This document shows, one piece after another, positions 47,428-58,590 of a DNA stretch of 64,000 bases. The notes beneath the pieces are model-generated. The model searched no databases and had not been told where the DNA came from. It worked only from the letters and a program-made list of their open reading frames with translations. Within the stretch, counting starts at the first letter, position 1; each line of letters starts with the position of its first letter. Both the position numbers and the translations under genes were made by a program. The DNA comes from Congeria kusceri (lineage: Eukaryota; Mollusca; Bivalvia; Myida; Dreissenidae): NCBI GenBank assembly GCA_027627225.1, contig JAPFQT010000163.1, forward strand, positions 417,475 through 481,474. The letters are read 5' to 3'.

Positions 47428-47510
47428 GTCACTCAGCGTTTTTACGGACTTGTGACCGTTCTTTTCACAGTGCAATGGAAAGAGTCGCTTTACCACCGCG
47501 TGTTGTGTAT
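47428..47510 (-). repeat. Copy 1 of a 'gtcacaagtccg' segment
   Basis: 'ggtgtcactcagcgttttta' with 'cggacttgtgaccgttc' recurs at 48298-48375 as 'gggtgtcactcggcgtttac' with the same 'cggacttgtgaccgttc'. The minus strand contains a B-box-like 'ggtcacaagtccg'. Confidence 0.55.
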
Positions 47511-47845
47511 TACTGATTTAGTGACATCACATGACTACATCCAAACTACGACCAAACCAAACATGCTAGCTAGCCAGCGACAACCTCATCTGCAGCGCTT
47601 AAAGAGAGTCGGGGTATAACAATATGTTTAAGCGTTTTATATACTAGCCACATTCATATGTAGCTATCCAAACTAACAAAAACAGTTGTTGACATATGCC
47701 TTTAGATTTGTAACATCAATACCTTCCTATGCTTCAAGGTTTAAGTTAAGGTCTAACTCCTATAGAAACATGATGATAGAAAGCCTCGATTGTAGTTTTG
47801 AGAAAGCAAGCTGCGTGTGTGCCTCGACAGTTTAGAGCAAGCGAA

Positions 47846-47917
47846 TAGCCAAAGCTGTGACTTGCACCCAGATCTCTCTTCCTGTGAAGGAGAAGCATTC
47901 TACTTTGAACTACTTTG
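47846..47917 (-). other. tRNA-like sequence 2
   Basis: The minus strand begins 'ccaaagtagttcaaagtaga' and ends 'ggtgcaagtcacagctttgg', so 'ccaaag' and 'ctttgg' could form an acceptor stem of a 72-nt molecule. A and B boxes are present. It is homologous to sequence 1 at 47288-47368, about 560 bp away. The anticodon arm is imperfect. Confidence 0.5.
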
Positions 47918-48297
47918 GCATTGTTTTCACCTCTCAAAAACCATTGAGTTTGTTAGTTTTGATTTGCAGAAAGGTTTGATATCAAATGCAAAATTAGTTG
48001 CCCGAAGGCAAGTTTGTTGAAATCTGCAATGAGGCCTTATATAACTTTTTTTCATCAATCTGTTTGATTATGTGTGAAACAAAACAGCAGACTACTGTGT
48101 ACACACAAAAGCTTACAACTGAGATGATTAACCAGCGCTTGTTAATATCAACTCAAGTAGCAAACTGTGCGATCGAGTGTATATTTGGCCAACGGGCAAA
48201 AGTAGCAAAAATCGCAAAATGTCATTCATATAGATTTTTTCATCAACCTAAATCAAAGTGAAATTGTTTGGTATTCAAGTTTAAGTAAACAATTGTG

Positions 48298-48375
48298 GGT
48301 GTCACTCGGCGTTTACACGGACTTGTGACCGTTCCTCTTGTCTGCGCCACAAGAGAAGTCGCCTTCCCACCCTGC
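48298..48375 (-). repeat. Copy 2 of the 'gtcacaagtccg' segment
   Basis: See the copy at 47428-47510. Both copies lie near one of the tRNA-like sequences, so a larger duplicated unit of about 0.6-0.9 kb is likely. Confidence 0.55.
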
Positions 48376-49130
48376 CAAACAGCCTAACAAAATGTGTTTG
48401 TATGTTTATGCTCGGACCCATGTCTCAAAATTTTGAGCAGTAACTGTGAGGCAACAATCCACGACATCTCAGACACATTATCAAAGGCAGGTAGCCACCA
48501 CCTTCAAAGGCAACCCAAGTACTAATGCGCCCTATCTTTGTGGACCACAAGGCTATTCGTACTTGGCGGTGCTTCAACGGCACTTCATGCTACCTCACAG
48601 CATCATAGCATTACGGAAAAGGGCCTATATCCTGTATCAGCCTGTAACGCCTTTCAGCCAATACAAGTCGGGCTAGTGCCATCCTAGTACCCAGTTCCAG
48701 CTGCATATAGAATTTGTTTTTGTTTCTGGTATCACGATTTTGAGAATAGATATACTTGATAGCAAATAGCAGACTCAATCATACTTTTTATCAAAACACT
48801 CGGTCATGCGTTGCAGCATTTCTGAGAGAGCCAGATTAAGATATCCCGTTTCACCTCACGGGAATATCACGGGTGTCGCACGGCAAAGCACAGACATGTC
48901 ACCATGTGTGCCTACCACCCTTCCAACAGCGCAACAATGTGGTGTTGAAAAGGTTCCCAGCTAGTGCCGAAAGTATTCACAACGATCGCGGGGAAGGGCT
49001 GCTTTGTAACGCCTCATTTCGTATTGGCTTGCAGCCTCGCCCTACGTTGTTACACAGCTAGCTGAGCAGGACTTCCTCTGACTTTCAATCTCAGCGGACA
49101 AATTTTGAAAGGTGTCTGCTTTTTTTAGTT
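48376..49130. other. GC-richer stretch without a recognised gene
   Basis: Base composition is less AT-rich than the flanks. Frames at 48446-48676 and 48873-49061 lack motifs. Words such as 'gtaacgcc' recur at two places within it. Confidence 0.35.
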
Positions 49131-49139
49131 GTACACTTA

Positions 49140-49915
49140 AGTCTCTCTGTGCCAAAATAGAGACTGAAACCTAAACCCTAACACAATTTTGAGAGCTGAA
49201 AAAGAAACATGAATCATACAGACTGAGCAATACTAGTGACTATATTATCGGTCAAGCAGTCATCAACCGGTCGGTAGCCTTATCAATGCCATCGCGTCCT
49301 CGGACTCGCATACGCACAATCGACCCACGTCAAATTCTAAAGCTTGCGGGCAATAAAGAGTGTCCCTCGCGATAGACTGAGGAGCCTTGCCAGAGTATAA
49401 CGACAGCATTGATAAAACATCATAGCGCTGAAAACCGAGGCGTTTCCCCCCAAGTGCTATCAGTGCGCTTCGCAACTTGTGGAGTCGGTCTAACGACACC
49501 TACATACCTCGGCCGCCCAAACTCAGTTAATCGACTGCTGTTGTCTTTCTGCTTGCCAAATAGCAGGAGTGCTTACCGATAGCAGTCAAAGACAACCTTA
49601 CATTGATCTAGCCAGATCGGAAACTACAAGCAAACGCTGACTCGCCTAAGCAAGCCGTCTCGCTTCCTGCACCGAAGCAAGTCACTCGCCTAAGCACTAT
49701 CGACCCAACGCCAGTTACACTGCGCCGTAAACTGGGGAGCCTTGCCAATGCTCACAAGTAATTTGCAATCCTGGCTAGTGCAATGAGTATATTCGGACTG
49801 GTGTGCCACCATGTGAATTTTGATTTATTAAGTCTCTAGAGCCAAAGTAGAGACTGAAACCTTAACCCTAAGAATTTTGAGAGCTGAAAGAGAAACATGC
49901 ATACAATCATATACA
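49140..49915. repeat. Direct repeat pair about 690 bp apart
   Basis: 'agagactgaaacctaaaccc' and 'ttttgagagctgaaa' at about 49160-49205 recur at about 49850-49895. The region between holds the paired motifs 'atcgaccca' and 'gagccttgcca', so the unit itself is internally repeated. The 78-codon minus frame at 49263-49499 is not recognised. Confidence 0.55.
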
Positions 49916-49985
49916 TCAATATTGCTGGCCAGCACAAATGAACAGTAAACAAAACAAAATACAAACTGTTCAAACATGTACTCAC

Positions 49986-50073
49986 GGTTTTGTCGCTGCT
50001 CTGCTCAAGGTCTGTGCCAGTCTCTGCATACGTCTGGACTGCTCGGTGTTCACATCAAGACTGGCGAGTTGTG
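49986..50073 (-). CDS. Minus-strand exon candidate, helical segment
   Basis: On the minus strand an acceptor ending in CAG precedes 88 nt and a GTGAGT donor follows. One frame is open throughout: QLASLDVNTEQSRRMQRLAQ then TLSRAATK, while another is stopped early. The sequence looks like an amphipathic helix. It is the most 3' and best-preserved coding-like cassette of the array up to 55.6 kb. Confidence 0.4.
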
Positions 50074-50169
50074 CTGAAAAACAAGAGCTTTTATAGTTCT
50101 CGTTTGTAATTTTGTTATTTTGTGATATGGAACAGTGAACAGTAAACAGAGTAAACTGAACTCAACTAA

Positions 50170-50860
50170 ATACAGTTCTTACCATGGTGTCCTCTCTGAA
50201 ATGAGAAAAACGTAGCATGTCATTGTATTGTGAGCAATTATTGAATGTGAGTAAAAGTGTATACTTACTTTGAGATTTTGCTGATTCAGCCCTGGTGTTG
50301 AAACTCTTCTTAGTTGTCCTTCACTTCAAACCTGGTCTGAAATCAAGACTTGTAGCATGCATGCACACATTTGCCAATAGAGCAGAAAACAGTAACAGAA
50401 CACAACTGAACTGTTCAAACTATTTTACTGACCATCTGAAGGCTGAAATGAAAAAGTCAGTTTGCACAGCACAAACAATGTGTGCTGATATAGTACAATA
50501 TGATAGAAACTTGTAGTTACATAGAAAACAGTCAACAGTAACTTTTCAAACTTGGGTACTTACATCGAGAAGCTGAAATGAAATGTCATTTTGCATAGCA
50601 TACAGTAAGCAATCAAAAGTATCTGTGATAAGTACATACTGTTCATGCAATGTGAAGTAGGCATGTTTTTGTATCAAGGACAACAATCAACACAAAACTG
50701 TAACAGTAACTGTTCAAAATTTTGTACTTACCACTGTCCGCTGGAAAGAATTGTCATTTTGCACAGCATACACCAAGCAATAAAAATGTTGAAAATATTA
50801 AGCAAACCAAGTGTACTTACCTTGTGTGGTCTTACAGTTGTGTGACACCAGTTGAATTCA
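50170..50860 (-). other. Series of very short splice-bounded segments
   Basis: On the minus strand several 9-13 nt segments lie between 'atttcag' or 'tttccag' and a GTAAG- or GTCAGT-type donor, at about 50183-50195, 50413-50422, 50566-50574 and 50733-50741. A longer segment at about 50273-50330 has stops in all frames. They could be microexons of a non-coding transcript or duplicated splice sites without function. Confidence 0.3.
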
Positions 50861-50864
50861 AGTC

Positions 50865-51375
50865 TTCAGCTCACTTCTCTGTTAGCACCAAGGGCACGTT
50901 GTCCTTGAAAGTGAAAACTGAAACAGAGAAAACAAAGCAAACATGTTTCACATCAAACCAACAATGTGTTGCTTGAACTGTCTTCTGTTGAGTAGATTCT
51001 TAGCAGCTAAACATCAGTATTCATCTCTGTTCTGCACCAAGGTCACACTGTCCTTGAAATCTGAAACAGTACAAAGCATAAAATCATGAAACAATTCAGA
51101 TCCACTTACCTTTCTCTATCAAGTTGAAATTTCACAGCTGCTTTATTCTCAATACCATGCCCTGTTCAACACCAAGGTCACACTGTCCTTGCAAGTAAAA
51201 ACTGAAATATAGAATAGCAAAGCAAACATGTTTCACATCAAACCAACAATTTGTTACTAACCATTCAGTATTGTGTAGAGCCACAGCAGCTACACTCCTC
51301 TTGAAACCTGTCTTCAGTTCTTCTCAGCACCAAGGGCACAATGTCCTTGAAGAAAGTCAAACCTGAAATATAGTT
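50865..51375 (-). repeat. Exon-like family C, four tandem copies ('caaggacagtgtgaccttgg')
   Basis: Copies lie at about 50870-50925, 51018-51065, 51160-51210 and 51310-51365, roughly 150 bp apart. Each follows an 'atttcag'-type acceptor on the minus strand and reads F-K-D-x-V-P/T-L-V-L before decaying into stops. The conserved frame hints at an old coding exon that was duplicated and lost function. Confidence 0.45.
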
Positions 51376-51479
51376 AAGCAAAGAAAAACATGTTTCACAT
51401 CCAACCAACAATTTGTCTACTTACCTCTGAGTGTTGCACAACTGTATAGTCTGTCAGGTTGACTTCATAGCTCCTCACA

Positions 51480-51790
51480 GCTCACCATAATATCTAACAT
51501 GTGAGAGCTGAGAGAAATACGTCTAGTCTGTTCAGCACCTGAAATGCAACTGACTGCTTACATCTGAAAACTTGATCCAAAATTTAATACATTTCATATC
51601 ATACAAGCTGTAGCTTTCAGAACCACATCTGTACTTCTCAACATCTGAAATGAAAATTACCTTGAAAACATGTATCATGATATCTAACATCTTCACACAT
51701 AATGTGAGAGCTCTCAGAAACACGTCTGCTCTGTTCAGCACCTAAAAAGCAACTGACAGCACTTCACCACAAAAATCTGAAAAAAAGTTT
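51480..51790 (-). repeat. Two related copies preceding the A/B cassette array
   Basis: Segments around 51490-51560 and 51700-51780 share 'gtgagagct', 'acgtct(a/g)(g/c)tctgttcagcacct' and 'gcaactgac' with exon family A. The minus strand reads NRADVFLRAL in the second copy. Confidence 0.5.
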
Positions 51791-51835
51791 ATGCTTAACA
51801 CATTGTAGTGGTCACAGCTATTCTGTACATCTTAC

Positions 51836-51915
51836 CTCTTTCAACTGTTCTGTGAAACCTCGACAGCTTGCACTCAGTCCCAACACTCAACTGCCACTTC
51901 AGTTTCATAGTAGAC
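51836..51915 (-). other. Exon-like family B, copy 1
   Basis: Bounded on the minus strand by 'tattttcag' and GTAAGA. Open frame TMKLKWQLSVGTECKLSRFH then RTVER. 80 nt. Confidence 0.45.
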
Positions 51916-51964
51916 CTGAAAATATCATAACATATGGCTATACATCGCAAACATTTGTACTTAC

Positions 51965-52040
51965 CTTCATCCAATGTACTGGAGCTCTCAAAAACACGTC
52001 TGCTCGCTTCAACTGCCAAACATCAACTGACAGCAAAAGT
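51965..52040 (-). other. Exon-like family A, copy 1
   Basis: 76 nt between 'gattttcag' and GTAAGT on the minus strand. It is open as LLLSVDVWQLKRADVFLRAP then VHWMK. The core S-V-D-V-W-Q-L-K-R-A-D-V-F recurs in the other copies. Confidence 0.5.
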
Positions 52041-52099
52041 CTGAAAATCTGATCCAAAAATGTAATATGATATATGACCTTGAATGACTAACATGTATT

Positions 52100-52430
52100 T
52101 GCACAGTAAAGTGAAATTGCTTGTAGTGTCTTTTAACTGCATCAACAGTCAAATATATCACATTTTGCTATTTAGGGCCATTGCCATACATTTTCAAGAT
52201 TTAATGGTTTGTCAAGATATGCAATTATGTTGCAGTCTTTAGTAAATGACCTTGAAGGTCTAACATTTGTGCAGTAAAGTGAAATTGCTTGTAGAGTCCT
52301 CTGACACAACTAGGAATCAAAAGTGCAATCTCACATTTTGCTATTAACTGTCAATGCCACACATTTTCAAGATTTTAGGGTTCTGTCAAGCTATACAATA
52401 TTGTTGCAGTCTATAGCTCAGTATAGCACA
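52100..52430 (-). repeat. 168-bp tandem duplication
   Basis: 'cagtaaagtgaaattgcttg' starts at 52104 and 52272. The homology continues through 'cacattttgctatt' and 'acattttcaagatttta'. Confidence 0.85.
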
Positions 52431-52614
52431 GCTCAACATGAAAAACACATGTTACCCCTCCAGTTGTCAAATTACAACTGATCACAAAATCTGTAAGCCA
52501 ACGTTGTTTTTCTAATATCTGTCTATATAGGTCTCATAGTGAGAAACACCAACTCACTGACTCGATACAATTGTTTGTCCTCTAAAACTGAAATCTAAAA
52601 TCTATGAAACTTAC

Positions 52615-52691
52615 CTTCAACTGTTCTGCACAGCTCAACAGCTTAGCCTCTCTGCTCAGCTTGACAGCCATGCCATCATGGTATGTCTTAT
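52615..52691 (-). other. Exon-like family B, copy 2
   Basis: 77 nt between 'catttcag' and GTAAGT on the minus strand. Open frame KTYHDGMAVKLSREAKLLSC then AEQLK. Confidence 0.5.
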
Positions 52692-52747
52692 CTGAAATGT
52701 ATCAAACCAAACAAGCATATCACACACAGTTGTTTGAAACCACTAAC

Positions 52748-52822
52748 CTTCTTATATGGTACTGGAGCTCAAAAAACACGTCTGCTCGCTTCAGCTGCTA
52801 AACACCAACTGACAGCAAATAT
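52748..52822 (-). other. Exon-like family A, copy 2
   Basis: 75 nt between 'gattttcag' and GTTAGT. It reads LLSVGV, a stop in place of Trp, then QLKRADVF. It is a decayed copy with intact splice signals. Confidence 0.5.
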
Positions 52823-53223
52823 CTGAAAATCTGAACAAAATTTTAATAGTACGCATATCATGGCACATATAGTCATTGGACACAACTCAATTGCCAAACA
52901 AGTCTTATAGACATCTCTTCATCTGTGACTCAAAAGTGAATAGAGAAACATCACAGCACCCAATGCTCATTTGTTGTTTCAAGCTACATTTTAGTACATG
53001 CAAAGTACACCTATTTATTTTGCTGTAGACTGAAAGCAACCCTGCAAAAAAGCACATCCTACCTAATCTGTTGTCAAACACCAACTGATCCCAAACTCTG
53101 ACAGTGAACAATTTTTGTGTATAGCTCTACCAATATAGACTGTAACAGTGTAAAACACTATCTCACTGAGTCAGAACAAACGTTTACACTCATAACTCAT
53201 AGTAATTGAAAAACTTCTTACCT

Positions 53224-53309
53224 TCAATAACAGCTGAATTTCCACAACTGTCCTGCTCAACTACTTCGGGTCTCTGTTCACTTCAACAGTCAAGTCATCA
53301 TGGCATGAT
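53224..53309 (-). other. Exon-like family B, copy 3
   Basis: 86 nt between 'catttcag' and GTAAGA on the minus strand. It contains HDDLTVEVNRDPK followed by a stop. Confidence 0.45.
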
Positions 53310-53356
53310 CTGAAATGTACTAAAACAAGCAATGCATAGCACACACAGTCACTTAC

Positions 53357-53432
53357 CTTGAAATCTGGTTTTGGAGCTCCAGAAAACACGTCTAGCCTGT
53401 TCAGCTGCCAAACTTCAACTGAGAGCACATCA
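53357..53432 (-). other. Exon-like family A, copy 3
   Basis: 76 nt between 'gattttcag' and GTAAGT. It is open as DVLSVEVWQLNRLDVFSGAP then KPDFK. Same length and phase as copy 1. Confidence 0.5.
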
Positions 53433-53907
53433 CTGAAAATCTTAACAAAAATGTAATATGATGCTAAGTATGGCACACATAGTCATTGTACACAACTCAA
53501 TTGCCAAACAAGTCTTACAGACTTCTCTTCATCTGTGACTCAAAAGTGAATAGAGAAACATCACAGCACATAATCATATTTTGCTGTCAATGATCATCAC
53601 CACACAATTTCAAGATTTCATGACTAGTTCTGTCAAAACACCATCTAGTACAATGTTTCAGTCTACAGTTAAGTACGTAACAACTCAATGAAAGCGACCC
53701 TGCAAAAACACGTCTAACCTCTTCAGTTGTCACAATACAACTGATCACAAAATCTGAGAGTGAACACAATTTTTGTAATGCTCTACCAATATAGACTGCA
53801 ACATGAGAACACCAGCTCACTGTCGATACAAACGTTAACTCGTTGAAACTGTATCGTTTGGTTGAAGCAAGCACTCGTATAACACATAGTCATTGAAAAA
53901 CACTTAC

Positions 53908-54005
53908 CTTCAAAACAGCTTCAAAGCTGAGATTCCACGACTGTTCTACATAACTGCTTCGCTTCTCTGTTCAGTTCAACTGTCAAGTCATCACTGTGTG
54001 AAAAT
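53908..54005 (-). other. Exon-like family B, copy 4
   Basis: 98 nt between 'cattttag' and GTAAGT on the minus strand. It reads HSDDLTVELNREAKQLCRTV then VESQL and a stop. Confidence 0.45.
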
Positions 54006-54052
54006 CTAAAATGTACAAAAACAAGCAATACTTAACAAATATAGTCACTTAC

Positions 54053-54132
54053 CTTGAAATCTGGTTTTGGAGAGAGCTCCAGAAAACACGTCTAGTCTGT
54101 TCAGCTGCCAAACTTCAACTGAGAGCACATCA
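54053..54132 (-). other. Exon-like family A, copy 4
   Basis: 80 nt, nearly identical to copy 3 but with four extra bases ('gaga' duplication). The donor is therefore reached in another phase. It is open as DVLSVEVWQLNRLDVFSGAL then SKTRFQ. Confidence 0.5.
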
Positions 54133-55560
54133 CTGAAAATCTTAACAAACATGTAATATGATGCTCAGTATGGCAAAGGCAGTCATTGCATGCAACTCAT
54201 TTAATAACCCAAGTCTATACTGTCATCATTTAAACTGTGAATCAATATTTTGCTATCAATGATCATTGCTACACAATTCATGCTTTCATTGCTCTGTCAA
54301 AATTTGCACTTCTGTAACAATATATCAGACTACAATTCTCGAACAATGACCACGACAGTAGATACATTTTTGTACCGCTATACAAAATTAGAGCTCACGG
54401 TGAAATACATCGTTGATGTAACTTAACATATGTAGTACACTCTACAGTACTCACCACAGCCACCTGAAATCAAATCAGTTCAAACAAAACATGCATACAA
54501 TACAATATCATGGAACAGACATGCTCACAAAAATACATCCACGTTGAATTTTCATTATAGCAGCACACCATCATGCTAAACCATCACTTTGTTATATCAT
54601 CACCACATAAAATCTTAGTACGTATAGTATGTATAGCAGATCAACTAACCAGACAAGCATCAGAGTCAATATCGAGTTACATCATCTCTTTGCTATATCA
54701 CAGACACAGCTTGTGAAAGTACTGGATAGATCTACCATTGCCATCACCATGCATATTGACTTTTACCTACAGCAATTGACATCAAGATACAAAAATGTTA
54801 GTACTCACGGTTCAATTGTTCAACGGTTCCGAAACAACGTCCGCACAGCTCAGCATCCGAATATCAACTAAAATGATTCACTTCAAAACACATGCATAAA
54901 GTTACAACATATCTGTTTGAGCGCACAGAAACACGACCGTACTCTTCGACGACTAAATCAAGACTAAAACCAAAATCAGTTAAAACAGTTTAAAAAATAT
55001 TAGATCCGACGCTGTGCTTCACCGTCATGTCAAGTCTCCATCGTAATACACCATCATTACAACATCTCAAGTCAACGTACTGAGTAATTATACCCATTGC
55101 TATCATCATGCACATTCACATCTATACATCAACTCAACATACTAACGCTAGTCACTCAAACCATCATACACCATCATGCTGCTAGATCATCTCCACTTGA
55201 ATTCAAGTACTGAGCAATTCTACCCACGGTTATCATCATCATGTACAGTTACTTTTATATTACAACTATCATCAAGATACAAACATGTTTGTACTCACGT
55301 TTCAGTTGACAGCAGCTCCAAGAAACACGTCCGCACAGCTCGGCATCTGAACACCAACTGACAGTCAATCGCTTCAAGTCGCAAAAAAAAATTAGTAGTA
55401 CAGTCAAAGTCAGAACTCCGAAAAACGCGTCCGATCAGTTCGACGTCCAGAGCTCAACTGAAGTCAAGTCGCTCAAAAAATAAATTTAAAAAGCCATTTC
55501 AGTCGACAGTCAGTAGTAACCCTCTTATACGCCTAGTCAGCACAACATTAATTCTGTAAA
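54133..55560 (-). repeat. Further diverged A-type copies and flanks
   Basis: Segments near 54800-54865, 55275-55365 and 55405-55465 keep 'acgtccgcacagctc(a/g)gcatc' or 'gcgtccgatcagttc' and minus-strand frames such as LSVGVQMPSCADVFLGAAVN followed by a stop. GTGAGT donors are kept at the first two. These are older copies of family A. Confidence 0.4.
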
Positions 55561-55754
55561 CCGAGTCCCAAGTCAACTCAAGTCGTTATCGTACCATATT
55601 GTTTCGAAAGAAATGTCATTCAATAACCATGTATCAAGTCCTTATATCATACAACTCTGTCCCTACACAACAGTCCGACCGTCATTCAATAAGCCAAGTC
55701 TAGTCATTACAGTACAGCGCTGTCTTCACGAAAGAGTTAACAATAACTCAGAAT

Positions 55755-58590
55755 GTATAGGCACAAGTACAGCTATGCACCAGATGCTCACTAGGTATTC
55801 AAATCAGAATGTATAGTTGTGCACCAGGTGTTCGCCAGATGTTCAAAGGCAAATGTATAGCTATATATCAGTTGTTTACTACGTATTCACATCAGAATGT
55901 ATAGCTATGCACCAGGTGTTCGACAGATGTTCAAAGGCAAGGTATAGCTATGAATAAGGTTTTTGACAGATGTTCAAAGGCACAAGTATAGGTAATGGCC
56001 AGATGTTCGTCAGATGTACAAAGGCAGAAGAATAGCTATACACCAGTTGTTCACTAGGTATTCAAATCAGAATGTATAGATGCGCTCTATGTGTTCCTCA
56101 GATGTTCAAAGGTAAAAGTATAGCTAAACACCAGGTGTTTACTAGGTATTCTTATCAGAATGTATATCTATGCACCAGATGTTCGTCAGATGTTTAAAGG
56201 CAAATGAATTGCAATGCATCAGGTGTTCGTCGGATGTTCAAAGGCAAATGTATATCTTTACACCAGGTGTTTACTAGGTATTCTTATCAGAATGCTTAGC
56301 TATGCACCAGGTGTTCGTCAGATGTTCAAAGGCAAATGTTTAGTTACGCACCAGGTGTTTACTAATTATTCTTATCAGACTCTAGAGCTATGCATCAGGT
56401 GTTCGTCAGATGTTCAAAGGCACAAGTATTGCTATGCACCAGATGTTCGTCAGATGTTCAAAGGCAAAAGTATAGCTATGCACAAGGTGTTCGTCAGATG
56501 TTCAGAGGCAAAAGTATAGCTATATACCAGGTGTTCATTAGGTATTCAAATTAGAATGTATAGCTGTGCACCAGGTTTTCGCCAGATGGTCAAAGTCAAA
56601 TGTATTGCTATACATCAGGTGTTTACTGGGTATTCACATCAGAATGTAAATCTATGTACCAGGTGTTCGTCAGATGTTCAAAGGCAAAAGTATATCAATG
56701 AATCTGGTGTTTGTCAGATTTTCAAAGGCAAAAGTAGAGCTATGTACCAGATGTTCGTCAGATGTTCAAAGGCAGAATAATAGCTATACACCAGTTGTTC
56801 ACTGGGTATTCAAATCGGAATGTATATATGTGCACTAGGTGTTCGTCAAATGTTCAAAGGCAGATATTCACCAGGTGTTTACTAGGTATTCTTATCGGAA
56901 TGTATAGCTATGCAACAGGTGTTCGTCAGATGTTGAAAGGCAAATGTATAGCTTTGCACCAGGTGTTCACTAGGTATTCAAATCAGAATGTATAGCTGTG
57001 CACCAGGTGTTCGCCAGATGTTCAAAGGCAAATTTGTATCGATACACCAGGTGTTTACTAGGTATTCTCATCAGAATGTATAGATATGCACCACGTGTTC
57101 GTCAGATGTACAAAGTCAAATAAATAGCTATGCATCAGGTGTTCGTCAGGTTTTCAAAGGCAAATGTATAGTTATACACCAGGTTTTTACTATGTATTCT
57201 TATCACACTGCATAGCTATGCACCAGGTGTTCTCAGATGTTCAAAGGCAAAAGAATAGCTATACACCATATGTTCGTCAGATGTTCAAAGGCAAACGTAT
57301 AACTGTGCACCCAGTGTTCGTCCGATGTTCAAAGGCAGAAGTATAGCTATATGCCTGGTGTTCACTAGATATTCAAATCTGAATGTATAGCTGTGCACCA
57401 GGTATTCGCCAAATGTTCAAAGACAATTGTATAGCTATTCACCAGGTGTTTACTAGATATTCTCATCAGAATGTATAGCTATGTACCAGTTGTTCGTCAG
57501 GTGTTCAAAGGCAAAGGTAATGCAATGAATTAACTGTTTGTCAGATGATCAAAGGCACTAGTATAGCTTTGCACCAGATGTTCAAAGGCAGAAGAATAGC
57601 TATACACCAGTTGTTCACTAGGGGTTCAAATCAGACTGTATAGCTCTGCACAATGTGTTCGTCAGATGTTCAAAGGCAAAAGTATACCTATACACGAGGT
57701 GTTTACTAGGTATTCTTATCAGAATGTGTAGCTTTGCACCAGATGTTCGTCAGATGTTCAAAGGCAAGTGTATAGTTACACACCAGGTGTTTACTAATTA
57801 TTCTTATCAGACTCTAGAGCTATGCATCAGGTGTTCGTCAGATGTTCGAAGGCACAAGTATTGCTATGCACCAGATGTTCGTCAGATGTTCAAAGGCAAA
57901 AGTATTGCTATGCATAAGGTGTTCGTCAGATGTTCAGATGCAAAAGTATAACTATATACCAGGTGTTCATTACGTATTCAAATTAGAATGTATAGCTGTG
58001 CACAAGGTGTTCGCCAGATGGTCAAAGGCAAATGTATAACTATACATCAGGTGTTTACTGGGTATTCACATCAGAATGTAATGCTATGTACCAGGTGTTC
58101 GTCAGATGTTCAAAGGCAAATGTATAGCTATGAATCTGGTGTTTGTCAGATTTTCAAAGGCCAAAGTATAGCTATGTACCAGATGTTCGTCAGATGTTCA
58201 AAGGCAGAATAATAGCTATACACCAGTTGTTCACTGGGTATTCAAATCGGAATGTATAGCTGTGCACTAGGTGTTCGTCAGATGTTCAAAGGCAGATATT
58301 CACCAGGTGTTTACTAGGTATTCTTTTCAGAATGTATAGCTATGCACCAGGTGTTCGTCAGATGTTGAAAGGCAAAAGTATAGCTTTGCACCATGTGTTC
58401 ACTAGGTATTCAAATCAGAATGTATAGCTGTGCACCATAGGTGTTCGCCAGATGTTCAAAGGCAAATGTGTAGCTATACACCAGGTGTTTACTAGGTATT
58501 CACATCAGAATGTATAGCTTTGCACCAGGTGTTCGTCAGATGTTCAAAGGCAAAAGTATAGCTATGAATCAGGTGTTTGTCAGATGTCTT
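55755..58590 (+). repeat. 44-bp satellite array with two monomer types, about 2.8 kb
   Basis: Type 1 contains 'caccaggtgttcgtcagatg' plus 'ttcaaaggcaaa'. Type 2 contains 'caccaggtgtttactaggta' plus 'ttcttatcagaatg'. Both are 44 bp and share 'tatagctatgcaccaggtgtt'. A higher-order repeat of about 1432 bp is visible: 'actaattattcttatcagac' occurs at about 56361 and about 57793 with similar neighbours. The protein-like frames full of 'VRQMFKGK' are translations of the satellite. Confidence 0.92.

Larger units (their letters stand above)
52865..53580 (-). repeat. 608-bp tandem duplication, near-identical block
   Basis: About 100 bp at 52868-52968 ('ctcaattgccaaacaagtct', 'catctgtgactcaaaagtga') recurs at about 53476-53576 with few changes. 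This marks a fairly recent unit duplication that includes one A and one B cassette. Confidence 0.8.

Noticed and set aside
49160..49185. Telomere-like 'cctaaaccctaac'
   Set aside because: Only one and a half units, part of a longer direct repeat; not an interstitial telomere array.
56214..58212. Repeated protein-like frames (VRQMFKGK...)
   Set aside because: These are translations of the 44-bp satellite. Frames change from monomer to monomer because 44 is not a multiple of 3.
55755..58590. CRISPR array
   Set aside because: The 44-bp units are contiguous with no unique spacers, and the genome is eukaryotic.
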